A DNA stretch of 64,000 nt from Lentibacillus kapialis (lineage in GTDB: Bacteria > Bacillota > Bacilli > Bacillales > Amphibacillaceae). Under the pieces are notes generated by a model. That model did not search any database and had not been told where the DNA came from. It was given only the letters and a program-made list of their open reading frames with translations. Where the stretch lies: the NCBI RefSeq assembly GCF_014646635.1, contig NZ_BMNQ01000001.1, positions 119,976 through 183,975 of the forward strand, written 5' to 3'. Positions 53,869 through 62,399 of this stretch are shown here, in pieces. Within the stretch, counting starts at the first letter, position 1; the number at the start of each line of letters is the position of its first letter. The translations under genes were made by a program, and so were the position numbers.

Positions 53869-55734
53869 ATGGTTCCATCTCTTTTATTTGAAGTTATGTT
53901 AGTTGGTTTCCTGGGTATCGGCTCTCAATGGGTCGCCTGGCGATATCGGCTGCCGGCTATTGTGATCATGTCCATTACCGGTTTGCTTGCCGGGCCAATT
54001 TTTGGGCTTATGAATCCAGAGCAGGACTTTGGTGAGTTATATAGTCCAATCATTTCAGTAGCAGTTGCCATCATTCTTTTTGAGGGCAGTCTAAATTTAA
54101 ATTTTAAAGAAATTCGTGGTCTTGGACGCCCGGTATTTCGTATTTCTACTATAGGGGCTTTTTTATCATGGATTTTGGGATCGCTGACGGCCCACTACAT
54201 TGCAGGTCTAAGCTGGGCCGCTGCATTTGTCATCGGCGGATTGTTTATTGTGACGGGTCCTACGGTTATCATGCCGTTATTGCGCCAGTCAAAACTAAAA
54301 ACGCGCCCCGCAAAAATCCTTAAATGGGAAGGGATTATTGTCGATCCGATCGGCGCGCTACTTGCTGTTTTTGCCTTTGAAATCATTGCGTTTCTGACTG
54401 CTGGCGGCTCGGACGGTTCGAAACTTCTCGTTTTCTTTGCGGCATCACTCTTTGCCGTCATCCTGGGCTGGGCTTGCGGCAGAGGAATTGGCTGGATGTT
54501 CGAAACAGGACACATGCCGGAATTCCTGAAATCACCTGCCGTATTTATTGTCGTCATCGGTTGTTTCACCTTCGCGGATGTCATCGTGCATGAAACAGGA
54601 TTGCTGGCTGTAACAGCTATGGGGATGACGCTTGCCAACATGGGCATCAGTTCTGTTGCGGACATGCGCCATTTCAAGGAAAATGTGTCTATTTTGCTGA
54701 TTTCGGCCATATTTATTATGCTGACGGCATCACTTGAAGTGGAGACACTGCTGAAAGTATTTGATCCGAATATTATGGGTTACGTGCTGCTGATGATGTT
54801 TATCGTTCGTCCTTTGTCTATTTTCTTGTCAACCATCAGAACAGACCTCGCGCTAAATGAAAAGATTTTGTTGAGCTGGATTGCACCAAGAGGTATTGTT
54901 GCGTTGACAGTTTCGGGTTATTTTGCTTCAATATTGAGCCAGTCAGGTTATGTGGACGCAACACTTATCACGACAATTACATTTGCACTCGTGTTCACAA
55001 CCGTTGTTGCCCATGGGTTTTCAATCGGATGGTTAGCCAAAAAGCTGCATCTTTCCATGGAAGGCAGACCAGGTACACTGATTGTCGGCAGCAATAATTT
55101 CACAGTGAACTTGGCGCGATCACTGCAAAAAGCAAAAGCGCCGGTCATCATAGTCGATTCATCCTGGGAAAGATTACGGAAAGCTCGTGAGGCCGGGATT
55201 CCGTTCTATCATGGGGAAATGTTGTCAGAGCAAACCGAATATCACTTGGACACAATACCTTATGAATATATGATCGCTGCAACCGAATATAACTCATACA
55301 ATGCCCTTGTCTGTACGACTTTCATGCCTGAGTATGGCCGGACAAATGTATTCAAAGTGAGTCCATACCGCCACGATCTTAATGGGATGGGCGATATCGT
55401 CAATAAAGTCGGCGGCAGAATTTTGTTCAGACAGGATTTGTCACTGGATGATCTGAATCAGAAAACCAGAGAGCATTATATTTTCCGTCAGACGAACATT
55501 ACGAATCAATACAGCTATAAACAATACTTAAACGAAAAAGATGACAATGCTGTATTGCTTTATATTATGAAACCATCAGGAAGGATGAAATATTACTCGG
55601 AAGAATTACGGGTGACACCGGAGACGGGTGATACGGTTGTAAGTCTGACGCCGCCGGTTAAGGAAAAGAAAAAGATTCAGAAACGCCTGGAAAACCAGCG
55701 TAGCTATAATGGTAACGGAAAAAATAAATCGTGA
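53869..55734 (+). CDS. CPA1-type cation/proton antiporter with C-terminal RCK (TrkA-N) domain
   Basis: A 621-residue protein. Twelve or more helices (about 3-400) carry the antiporter core: ISVAVAIILFEGSLNL, GPTVIMPLLR, EGIIVDPIGALLAVFAFE and WIAPRGIVAL. A cytoplasmic Rossmann domain (LIVGSNNFTVNLARSLQKA, about 405-530) and a basic tail follow. NhaP/YjbQ-like carriers exchange sodium or potassium for protons. The Rossmann part probably senses a nucleotide. It fits life in salt. ATG at 53869 behind AAAAGGGGGG is preferred; an earlier in-frame ATG at 53788 lies in a hairpin. Confidence 0.9.
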   Translation: MVPSLLFEVMLVGFLGIGSQWVAWRYRLPAIVIMSITGLLAGPIFGLMNPEQDFGELYSPIISVAVAIILFEGSLNLNFKEIRGLGRPVFRISTIGAFLSWILGSLTAHYIAGLSWAAAFVIGGLFIVTGPTVIMPLLRQSKLKTRPAKILKWEGIIVDPIGALLAVFAFEIIAFLTAGGSDGSKLLVFFAASLFAVILGWACGRGIGWMFETGHMPEFLKSPAVFIVVIGCFTFADVIVHETGLLAVTAMGMTLANMGISSVADMRHFKENVSILLISAIFIMLTASLEVETLLKVFDPNIMGYVLLMMFIVRPLSIFLSTIRTDLALNEKILLSWIAPRGIVALTVSGYFASILSQSGYVDATLITTITFALVFTTVVAHGFSIGWLAKKLHLSMEGRPGTLIVGSNNFTVNLARSLQKAKAPVIIVDSSWERLRKAREAGIPFYHGEMLSEQTEYHLDTIPYEYMIAATEYNSYNALVCTTFMPEYGRTNVFKVSPYRHDLNGMGDIVNKVGGRILFRQDLSLDDLNQKTREHYIFRQTNITNQYSYKQYLNEKDDNAVLLYIMKPSGRMKYYSEELRVTPETGDTVVSLTPPVKEKKKIQKRLENQRSYNGNGKNKS

Positions 55735-55738
55735 TTAA

Positions 55739-55770
55739 GAAAGACTGTCCACGTCGGGGCAGTCTTTTTA
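55739..55770 (+). terminator. Terminator after the antiporter gene
   Basis: AAAGACTG pairs with CAGTCTTT, followed by T. Confidence 0.75.
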
Positions 55771-55912
55771 ACGGTGGTTTCACCTCGGATGGGCTTAAGA
55801 GGAGGAATTTTTTCCGGGAGAGGTCACATATATCGACCCGAGGGAGGAAGTATCGACCCTGAACCTGGGCGCGCGGGGCGCATAAACATCGTCCTGTGCT
55901 CCGCATTATATC

Positions 55913-55949
55913 AAAAACCGGGCTGCCTATTATAGGAGACCCGGTTTCC
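55913..55949 (-). terminator. Terminator of the SE1832-family gene
   Basis: AAACCGGG and CCCGGTTT enclose a second short stem (CCTAT with ATAGG). Confidence 0.75.
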
Positions 55950-55950
55950 C

Positions 55951-56130
55951 TTATTCCAACTCATCCAATTTTTTGTTGAGCTCGCCCAGGCGCTCCTCGA
56001 TTTCAATCATTTTTCTCTCACCGGTTGTTGTATCAACGCCAAATGACGTGGCTTTTTCTACGTCGCCCTGGATTCGCACATAATCTGACTTCAATTCTGC
56101 CATTTCGGCTTCAATTTGCGCTTTTGTCAT
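55951..56130 (-). CDS. SE1832 family small coiled-coil protein
   Basis: A 59-residue soluble, charged protein (TKAQIEAEMAELKSDYVRIQ, then ERLGELNKKLDELE) predicted to form a helical hairpin or coiled coil. The sequence fits the small SE1832 family found across staphylococci and bacilli. The function is unknown. GGGAG eight bases before the ATG at 56130 sets the start; an in-frame ATG at 56139 lies inside that ribosome site region. Confidence 0.8.
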   Translation of the reverse strand: MTKAQIEAEMAELKSDYVRIQGDVEKATSFGVDTTTGERKMIEIEERLGELNKKLDELE

Positions 56131-56564
56131 GATTATCACTCCCTCATAACAGTTTAGCTGAAACCCCCTTTAGAAAACAAGAGAATACGTTAAGATATTA
56201 TTAAAAAACGTGGCTTTACCCCACACGGGAGTGGTCCTTTCATATGCGAATACATTTTGTAACGTTCATTTATGATTTCAAAAAACAAATTGAACCCTTA
56301 TTATTAATAAAAGAAGCTTGCAATAATCTAATGCCCGGTATCATTAATCGTCTCGAACAAGAAGGAAATGCAAATAAAAACTGACCGAAAAACTGCTTCA
56401 AAATGGGTATACATTCTGTTGTTTATACACAGATAAATCAAACACCGCTTCAAACAACATTTACAAAATATTGGCTATTATGAAGTGGGGGCGTCTGTTG
56501 TTTATAAAATTCACAGTAAAAAAGAGTGTTCCCTCTAATGCATGCTCCCTTTTATCGAAGTGGG
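56131..56564. other. Intergenic region, possible 46-aa reading frame
   Basis: A short frame at 56244-56384 (plus strand, MRIHFVTFIYDFKKQIEPLL...) has a weak upstream GGGAG. It looks protein-like but has no recognised family and could be a gene remnant. No other feature was seen. Confidence 0.35.
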
Positions 56565-57644
56565 TCAAATCAGTGCATCCTCATCATTCTTTTGTGCATC
56601 TTGATAGGTTTGATAAAAGTGACTGATAATCGTTTTGACCACGGCGTATAAAGGAATCGCAAACAGCATTCCGAGAAAACCAGCGATACTTCCGGCGGCA
56701 AGCACCACTGTGATGACGGTTAATGGGTGCAAGTGCAATGCTTTACCCATCACATTTGGTGATACCAGGTTGCCTTCAATCTGCTGGGCAATAACTGTAA
56801 TGACAGCCACCCACACAGGCATGAGCGGGTCCTGAAAGAATCCTACGATGATAGCCGGCGTAACTGCTATATACGGGCCGATAAACGGGATAACATTTAT
56901 GACCAAACCGAAGATAGCCAGTGTCAAGGCGTAATGTAAACCAATAATCGAATACCCGACATACAGCAGCGTACCGATGCAAAGAGCGACAATAATCTGT
57001 CCTTGGATATAGGATGTCAGGGCCTCATCAATTTTGTAAAATAGCGAACGGATATTGTCCGCTTTCTTTTTCTCAAAAAACTGTGTAATGAATGGAACAA
57101 ACTTTTCTCCGTCCTTCAACATGAAAAACAAGAAAAACGGAATCAGTACCATTGCAAACATAATACTGATGAACTCACCAATAAATCCAAAAATGAAGGA
57201 CATGGTGGATTGAATATAGGACTGAAGATTTGATCTGATATGATTGATGGCTTCATTCACTTCGTCAGGGATGGATCTTTGATTGTCCTGCCAGTATTCA
57301 ATAAGGCCTTCCAGTGTTGAGATCCATCCTGGTATGTTGCTGACCAGCTTGGAAAATTGGCTTTGAAGACTCGGGAAAATATACCTGGCTGCAACGAACA
57401 TCGCCACGATTAAAAGGATAAATATAATCATAATCGCCAATAGCCGGTGCAGTTTCATTTTTTCCAATAAATGCATCAGAGGGCGCGTTATGTAAAAAAG
57501 CAAGCCGGCACCGATAACAGGTAATGCAACAGCGCCAACCAATTGAAAAATTGGACTAAAAATAAAGTTAGCTTCCTTAACCAGTATAATCAGCAAAAAT
57601 ACGAGAATAAGCGCAATCAGTGTCTGAAACCAGCGTTTTTGCAT
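56565..57644 (-). CDS. AI-2E family transporter (YueF/YtvI-like)
   Basis: A 359-residue membrane protein with the AI-2E transporter pattern: two N-terminal helix pairs, a long amphipathic external region (about 85-150), then a C-terminal core with SYIQGQIIVALCIGTLLYVGY, GLVINVIPFIGPYIAVTPA and QQIEGNLVSPNVMGKALHLHPL. Members range from autoinducer exporters to sodium/proton antiporters. In halophiles several function as Na+(Li+)/H+ antiporters, which would suit this genome, but the substrate cannot be decided here. Start ATG at 57644 or GTG at 57647; no strong ribosome site is visible. Confidence 0.87.
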   Translation of the reverse strand: MQKRWFQTLIALILVFLLIILVKEANFIFSPIFQLVGAVALPVIGAGLLFYITRPLMHLLEKMKLHRLLAIMIIFILLIVAMFVAARYIFPSLQSQFSKLVSNIPGWISTLEGLIEYWQDNQRSIPDEVNEAINHIRSNLQSYIQSTMSFIFGFIGEFISIMFAMVLIPFFLFFMLKDGEKFVPFITQFFEKKKADNIRSLFYKIDEALTSYIQGQIIVALCIGTLLYVGYSIIGLHYALTLAIFGLVINVIPFIGPYIAVTPAIIVGFFQDPLMPVWVAVITVIAQQIEGNLVSPNVMGKALHLHPLTVITVVLAAGSIAGFLGMLFAIPLYAVVKTIISHFYQTYQDAQKNDEDALI

Positions 57645-57680
57645 CACGTGTTATCACAACTTTCCTGTATAAGTTCATTT

Positions 57681-57905
57681 TAGAGGTTGTTCAAAAAGTC
57701 CGGTAAACATGACACTTCGAATTTCTTCGTTGGCTTGTTTCTCCGCTCCTTGGAAAAGAAAAACACTTTTCCTGCGTGCGAAGCGGCTTCAGGGTAGCAT
57801 TACTTGTGCTCATGTATCTAAAGGCATACATTCCGCTGCTCGAAACTGCGCCGCCCTCGAACTTCTTGGTCCTTTTTATCCACCTTTTTGAACACGCACT
57901 TTTAA
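57681..57905. repeat. Intergenic repeat of the TTGTTCAAAAAGTC type
   Basis: It runs from AGGTTGTTCAAAAAGTCCGG to CCTTTTTGAACACGCACTT, so its ends are imperfect inverted repeats (TTCAAAAAG with CTTTTTGAA). A shorter, diverged relative is near 53385-53475 (ending ATTTGAATACACACTTAAA). No coding capacity. Confidence 0.65.
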
Positions 57906-57954
57906 TCCATTTTAACTGCTTCTGAATATAATAGAAAGTTATTTTATATATTTA

Positions 57955-58040
57955 TGACGTCAGAAAGCTTAAATTTTGAAGCTCTTATAAGAAAACGACG
58001 TCATTCGCTGATAAGGCAGAGCGGATGCTGTATTTTATAA
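57955..58040 (+). repeat. Diverged copy of the 88-bp repeat
   Basis: It starts TGACGTCAGAAAGCTTAAAT and includes CTTATAAGAAAA, CATTCGCTGATAAG and GCGGATGC before the ATTTTATAA end. It lies about 100 bp before pgcA. Confidence 0.7.
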
Positions 58041-58137
58041 CCAAAGTGATGACTGTGTAAACAGGGAAAATAGAACACAGGTTGAAAATATGATAGAATG
58101 CCTGTTAAAGATTGTTGTCAAGAAGGGTGAGGACGTA

Positions 58138-59874
58138 ATGAGCCACTGGAAACATGTTTATGAAAAATGGCGTTCATTTGAACAGCTTGACCCGGCCCTG
58201 AAACAGGAGCTGGATAAAATGGCTGATAACGAAAAAGAATTGGAGGATGCTTTTTACACCGATTTGTCTTTTGGCACCGGGGGTATGCGCGGTGAACTCG
58301 GACCTGGGACTAACCGGATGAATATCTATACTGTTAGGAAAGCGGTGAATGGGCTTGCCGATTATTTGGTGGCTCATGTAGGAGATGCGCGTGACCGGGG
58401 TGTTGCTGTTGCGTATGATTCCAGATTCAAGTCACAGGAATTTGCCATTGAGACGGCAAAGGTGCTGGGAGCTTACGGCATTAAAGCATATGTATTTGAT
58501 ACACTGCATCCAACGCCGCTGTTATCATTTGCCGTGCGATATCTGAAAACGGCTGCGGGAATCATGATAACAGCAAGTCATAACCCGCCTGAATACAATG
58601 GTTTCAAGGTATACAATGACGATGGCGGACAGATCGTACCTGATGAAGCGCACCAGATTATCGGCTGTATCCAAGAAGTAGAGGATGAGCTAACAATACC
58701 GCATCTTCAAAAGGATGAATTGGAAGCACAAGACATACTTAACTGGATCGGCAAGGAAATTGATCGTGCCTATTTGGACAAGCTGGCGGAGATTTCGAAA
58801 CTGGCGACCGGCGAACAGCAACAGGATAAAGATTTGCAAATCGTCTTTACACCACTCCATGGAACAGCCCATGATTTGGTACTGAGGGGTTTGAGCCAGC
58901 TGAACTTTCATCATGTTGATGTGGTTGAAGAACAAGCTGCAGCAGACCCGGAATTTTCAACCGTTAAATCACCAAATCCGGAAGAACACCAAGCCTTTAC
59001 AATGGCTATTGAACTGGGCAGCCAGACGAACGCGGATGTTTTAATCGGAACAGACCCTGATGCCGACCGACTTGGTGTAGCTGCAAAAGATTCATCTGGT
59101 CATTACACGGTGCTGACCGGCAATCAACTCGGCGCGTTAATGCTGGATTATATCCTGACACACAGCGTTTCGAATTTACCGACAAAAGCTCGAATGATCA
59201 AAACAATTGTTACATCAGAGCTTGGACGAAAAATTGCAGCTGATTATGGCGTTGAAACGATTGATACACTCACAGGATTTAAATATATCGGTGAAAAAAT
59301 CCGGGAATTTGAGTCGACCGGCGAGACATTCATGTTCGGTTATGAGGAAAGCTACGGCTATTTGATTGGTGATTTCACCCGCGATAAGGATGCTGTCCAG
59401 GCAGCAGTTCTGGCCTGTGAAATGGCATATTATTGGAAAAGACAGGGCAAGACACTTTTCGATGCGCTGCACAGCCTCTATGAAACATATGGTTATTATC
59501 TTGAGGACATGTCCTCCCTGACGTTAAAAGGAAAAGAGGGTGCAGAGAAAATAGCTGCAATTATGGAAACAATTCGGAAAGAACCGTTAACAGAAGTGGG
59601 CGGTCTGGATGTTGAATATGTCGAGGATTATCTGGCAGGAGAACGGACTGTCATTGGCACGAAGCTGAAAGAATCGATTGAACTGCCGAAAGAAAATGTC
59701 GTAAAGTATATCCTCGGTAACGACAGCTGGATTTGTCTGCGCCCGTCAGGCACCGAACCAAAAATCAAATATTACTTTGGTGTGTGCGGGTCGAGTGCAC
59801 AAGAAGGTCAACAACGCCTTGCCGACCTGAAACGTGATATGGAAGATGTCATCAGCCGTGTCCATAACGTATAA
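58138..59874 (+). CDS. pgcA: Phosphoglucomutase / phosphomannomutase (PgcA)
   Basis: A 578-residue alpha-D-phosphohexomutase. The phosphoserine is Ser147 in ITASHNPPEYNG, the metal site is DPDADRL at 306-312, sugar specificity lies in GYEESYGYLIGDF, and phosphate binding in RPSGTEPKIKYYF. It interconverts glucose 6-phosphate and glucose 1-phosphate. The latter leads to UDP-glucose for teichoic acid glucosylation and glycolipid anchors. GTGAGGACG lies before the ATG at 58138; an in-frame ATG at 58090 has no site. Length matches B. subtilis PgcA. Confidence 0.94.
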   Translation: MSHWKHVYEKWRSFEQLDPALKQELDKMADNEKELEDAFYTDLSFGTGGMRGELGPGTNRMNIYTVRKAVNGLADYLVAHVGDARDRGVAVAYDSRFKSQEFAIETAKVLGAYGIKAYVFDTLHPTPLLSFAVRYLKTAAGIMITASHNPPEYNGFKVYNDDGGQIVPDEAHQIIGCIQEVEDELTIPHLQKDELEAQDILNWIGKEIDRAYLDKLAEISKLATGEQQQDKDLQIVFTPLHGTAHDLVLRGLSQLNFHHVDVVEEQAAADPEFSTVKSPNPEEHQAFTMAIELGSQTNADVLIGTDPDADRLGVAAKDSSGHYTVLTGNQLGALMLDYILTHSVSNLPTKARMIKTIVTSELGRKIAADYGVETIDTLTGFKYIGEKIREFESTGETFMFGYEESYGYLIGDFTRDKDAVQAAVLACEMAYYWKRQGKTLFDALHSLYETYGYYLEDMSSLTLKGKEGAEKIAAIMETIRKEPLTEVGGLDVEYVEDYLAGERTVIGTKLKESIELPKENVVKYILGNDSWICLRPSGTEPKIKYYFGVCGSSAQEGQQRLADLKRDMEDVISRVHNV

Positions 59875-60006
59875 ATACTCGTAAACTAAGTGGTATGGGG
59901 TGAATGGTAATATTTACCTCATGTCGCCTTGTCCATCCGTCTGTGTTGACATTTTATGATATAAGCGGTTTAATAGGTTTAGAAAAAAACGGAGAATGGA
60001 ATATTC

Positions 60007-60100
60007 TTGAAGGGGAGTAGCTGCACAATTAACGTCGTCATTTCGAGATGCGTCATCTCCGGCTTAATTGGCAACACACGTTGTTAGCGAGACCTTTACC
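60007..60100 (+). ncRNA. yybP-ykoY manganese riboswitch
   Basis: Conserved pieces appear in order: AGGGGAGTAGC, GTCGTCA, CGAGATGCGTCATCTCCGGC, GGCAACACACGTTGT and AGCGAGACCTTTACC. This family binds Mn2+ and usually controls exporters. Here it precedes a TerC gene. Metal binding should prevent formation of the terminator at 60091-60122. Confidence 0.92.
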
Positions 60101-60122
60101 ATTGACGGTAAGGGTCTTTTTT
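60091..60122 (+). terminator. Expression-platform terminator of the Mn riboswitch
   Basis: GACCTTTACC (also the 3' part of the aptamer) pairs with GGTAAGGGTC and TTTTTT follows. Confidence 0.9.
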
Positions 60123-60123
60123 A

Positions 60124-60150
60124 ATGGTCCTTGCCTGCTGGCGGGACCAT
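60124..60150 (+). promoter_or_regulatory. Second hairpin between riboswitch and terC
   Basis: ATGGTCC pairs with GGGACCAT 24 bp before the GTG start. It might influence translation or act as a spacer. Confidence 0.45.
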
Positions 60151-60173
60151 TTTTCATAAAGGAGAGATTTACA

Positions 60174-60962
60174 GTGGAAGCACAACTGTTGGCTGAATAT
60201 TTGTGGGTGCTTGTTGTTCTGGTCGGGCTGGAAGGTCTTTTGGCGGCCGATAATGCGCTCGTACTTGCTATTATGGTGAAACATCTTCCCCCCAAAAAGC
60301 GTAAGAAAGCACTTTTTTACGGACTGGCCGGTGCATTTGTATTACGGTTCGGTTCGCTGTTCATCATTTCGTTCCTCGTGGATGTCTGGCAGGTGCAGGC
60401 CCTTGGAGCGCTCTATCTGTTAGGCATCTCAGGTAAAAATTTATATGAGAAATTTTCGAATAAAAAGGATAGTGGGAAAGAAAAGGAGAAAGCGAAAGCG
60501 GAAAAGATCGGCAGCGGTTTCTGGATGACAGTTGTCAAAGTGGAGTTTGCCGACTTGGCATTTGCTGTCGATTCCATTTTAGCTGCTGTTGCCCTTGCAG
60601 TGGCCTTGCCGGAGACACCGTGGCCTGAGATTGGCAGTCTTGATGGCGCTCAATTTGCTGTTGTCTTTGCCGGTGGAATGATCGGTCTGATTATTATGCG
60701 GTTTGCCGCAAACATTTTTGTGGAACTGTTAAATAAGCGGCCGGGTCTGGAGATTGCAGCCTTTGTTATTGTCGGCTGGGTTGGTGTGAAACTAGCTTTA
60801 ATCGTACTTGCTCATGATGCAATAGGCTTAATTCCGCATGGATTCCCGCATTCCACTGTATGGAAGGTTATATTTTACGCAGTACTCGTGACAATCGCCG
60901 TAACCGGTTGGTTTGCATCAGATAAGATTACGGACAAAACACCCCGGCATGACAAATCATAA
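60174..60962 (+). CDS. TerC family membrane protein (probable Mn2+ exporter)
   Basis: A 262-residue protein with seven to eight helices. It has both acidic metal motifs of TerC: GLEGLLAADNALVLAIMV in helix 1-2 and VEFADLAFAVDSILAAVAL in the second half. A charged cytoplasmic loop (KKDSGKEKEKAKAEK) separates the halves. B. subtilis relatives (YkoY, YceF) export manganese or load it onto secreted proteins. The upstream Mn riboswitch strongly supports that role. The start is GTG at 60174 behind AAAGGAG. Confidence 0.92.
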   Translation: MEAQLLAEYLWVLVVLVGLEGLLAADNALVLAIMVKHLPPKKRKKALFYGLAGAFVLRFGSLFIISFLVDVWQVQALGALYLLGISGKNLYEKFSNKKDSGKEKEKAKAEKIGSGFWMTVVKVEFADLAFAVDSILAAVALAVALPETPWPEIGSLDGAQFAVVFAGGMIGLIIMRFAANIFVELLNKRPGLEIAAFVIVGWVGVKLALIVLAHDAIGLIPHGFPHSTVWKVIFYAVLVTIAVTGWFASDKITDKTPRHDKS

Positions 60963-61016
60963 TTGTGTACAACGACCTCTGCCGGAAAATTGACAGTTTG
61001 AAGGAGTGATAAAACA

Positions 61017-61376
61017 GTGCCGGTTAATTTGAAACGAATCTATGACGAAGTGGAACAAAATGATGGTGTACGTGTTCTGGTTGATCGGGTATGGCCGCGT
61101 GGATTGTCCAAGGAAAAGGCACAGCTCGGTCATTGGCTGAAGGAAATCGGTCCCTCCAATGATTTGCGCAAATGGTTTGGTCACGATCCGGATAAATACG
61201 AGGAATTCAAGCGAAAGTATAAAGAAGAACTTGAGGAAGGTAACCAGCAGAAGGAATTGCAGAAACTGAAAAATTTGACAAAGGAACATAATAAGAATCT
61301 GACATTGCTATTTTCAGCGAAGGATCAGGAACATAACCAGGCCAGAGTGCTGAAGGAAATACTAGACAGGCAGTAA
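61017..61376 (+). CDS. DUF488 family protein (YeaO-like)
   Basis: A 119-residue soluble protein with RVLVDRVWPRGLSKEKA and LRKWFGHDPDKYEEFKRKY, the hallmarks of the YeaO branch of DUF488. The function is unknown. The start is GTG at 61017 with AAGGAGTG upstream. It lies 54 bp behind terC and may be cotranscribed with it. Confidence 0.88.
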   Translation: MPVNLKRIYDEVEQNDGVRVLVDRVWPRGLSKEKAQLGHWLKEIGPSNDLRKWFGHDPDKYEEFKRKYKEELEEGNQQKELQKLKNLTKEHNKNLTLLFSAKDQEHNQARVLKEILDRQ

Positions 61377-61385
61377 CGAAGAAGA

Positions 61386-61420
61386 ATCCCCGCTGCATCG
61401 AAGCAGTCAGGGGACTTTTT
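61386..61420 (+). terminator. Terminator after the DUF488 gene
   Basis: TCCCC pairs with GGGGA around an inner GCTGC/GCAG stem, with TTTTT following. Confidence 0.75.
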
Positions 61421-61640
61421 GTCGTGGTGTTGCCTCCCGTGTGCAAGGGAATTTGCATGGCGGCTGATCGGTTCTACAGTGAACGTCATCATTCCGAATG
61501 TTCCTCTTTTGAAATATTGTCGGCCACACACTTGTAGACTGTACTCATCACATTTCATGAACACATTTTATAGAAGCTCATGATGTTTGCTGGTATCCTT
61601 AATACTGTGATAAGTAAAAATTTTCAACCGAGGTGATTGC

Positions 61641-62081
61641 ATGACACAGCAGCATTTTCATTTGAAAGCAGACTGGCCGGGCGGCAGAAATAGTTCCGGT
61701 TTTGTCGATGCCGGTAACTTGAAGACGGACATATCAATCCCGCGGGAAATGGACGGGCCTGGTGAGGGTACAAATCCGGATGAAATGTTACTGGGGGCCG
61801 CAGCAACATGTTATGTGATAACACTTGCAGCCATGATTGAGCGGGCGGAATTACCGCTGAAGGAGATGTCACTTGATTCTGAAGGGATTGTTGATGTAAC
61901 AAATGGTATCTTCACATATGTAAAAATAATTCACAAACCATATGTCGCACTTAAGAATAATGCCGACGAACGTGACTATAAAAAGCTGCATAAACTTGTC
62001 GAAAAAGCTGAATCAAGCTGTATGATTTCCCGTGCCATTAAAGGAAATGTGGCGTTGGAACTGCAACCCGATATCCAATAA
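61641..62081 (+). CDS. ymaD: OsmC family peroxiredoxin (YmaD-like)
   Basis: A 146-residue OsmC/Ohr-fold protein very like B. subtilis YmaD. The redox cysteines are Cys57 (LLGAAATCYVITLAAM) and Cys127 (KAESSCMISRAI), with Glu50-type residues in the NPDEML helix. Such enzymes reduce organic hydroperoxides using low-molecular-weight or lipoyl thiols. CGAGGTG lies before the ATG. A strong terminator overlaps the stop codon. Confidence 0.92.
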   Translation: MTQQHFHLKADWPGGRNSSGFVDAGNLKTDISIPREMDGPGEGTNPDEMLLGAAATCYVITLAAMIERAELPLKEMSLDSEGIVDVTNGIFTYVKIIHKPYVALKNNADERDYKKLHKLVEKAESSCMISRAIKGNVALELQPDIQ

Positions 62082-62124
62082 GCCTGGGACACAGGGCCAG
62101 ACCCTGTGTCCCAGGCTTTTTTTA
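62081..62124 (+). terminator. Terminator after the OsmC gene
   Basis: AGCCTGGGACACAGGG pairs perfectly with CCCTGTGTCCCAGGCT around CCAGA, then TTTTTT. Confidence 0.93.
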
Positions 62125-62210
62125 TAACGTCAGAAAGTATAAAATGGTTGACCTTATAAGAAAAGTTTCGGCATTCGCTATAAGACGAGGCGAATGCCGA
62201 GTTTTTCTAA
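62125..62210 (+). repeat. 86-bp copy of the 88-bp repeat family
   Basis: It starts TAACGTCAGAAAGTATAAAA and ends GAGTTTTTCTAA, two bases shorter than the consensus. It abuts the preceding terminator and would itself form the CGGCATTCGC hairpin. Confidence 0.9.
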
Positions 62211-62263
62211 TGATTTTTTCATGTATTGAAAAAATAGCGTTATTCATGTTGACACATTTATGC

Positions 62264-62306
62264 TTGACCAGGTATATTATTAAAGTATACTAATTTCATC
62301 GGAATA
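62264..62306 (+). promoter_or_regulatory. tcyP promoter with CymR-like box
   Basis: -35 TTGACC (62264-62269) and -10 TATACT (62286-62291) are separated by 16 bp. The sequence across and after the -10 (TAAAGTATAC...ATCGGAATA, ending at 62306) resembles the CymR operator, which ends ATNGGAATT and represses cystine uptake genes in B. subtilis. Confidence 0.5.
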
Positions 62307-62399
62307 ATTAACTTTATTCCTGAAATGAGCTTTAGAGGTTTGTGGCAGTTTAAGGGCCTCTGCATAAACTAAGCAAATAAACAGGAGGGGGAAACGGGT

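Noticed and set aside
54195..54710. 171-codon minus-strand frame inside the antiporter gene
   Set aside because: It is a shadow of a strongly conserved coding frame; no start signal and a biased composition.
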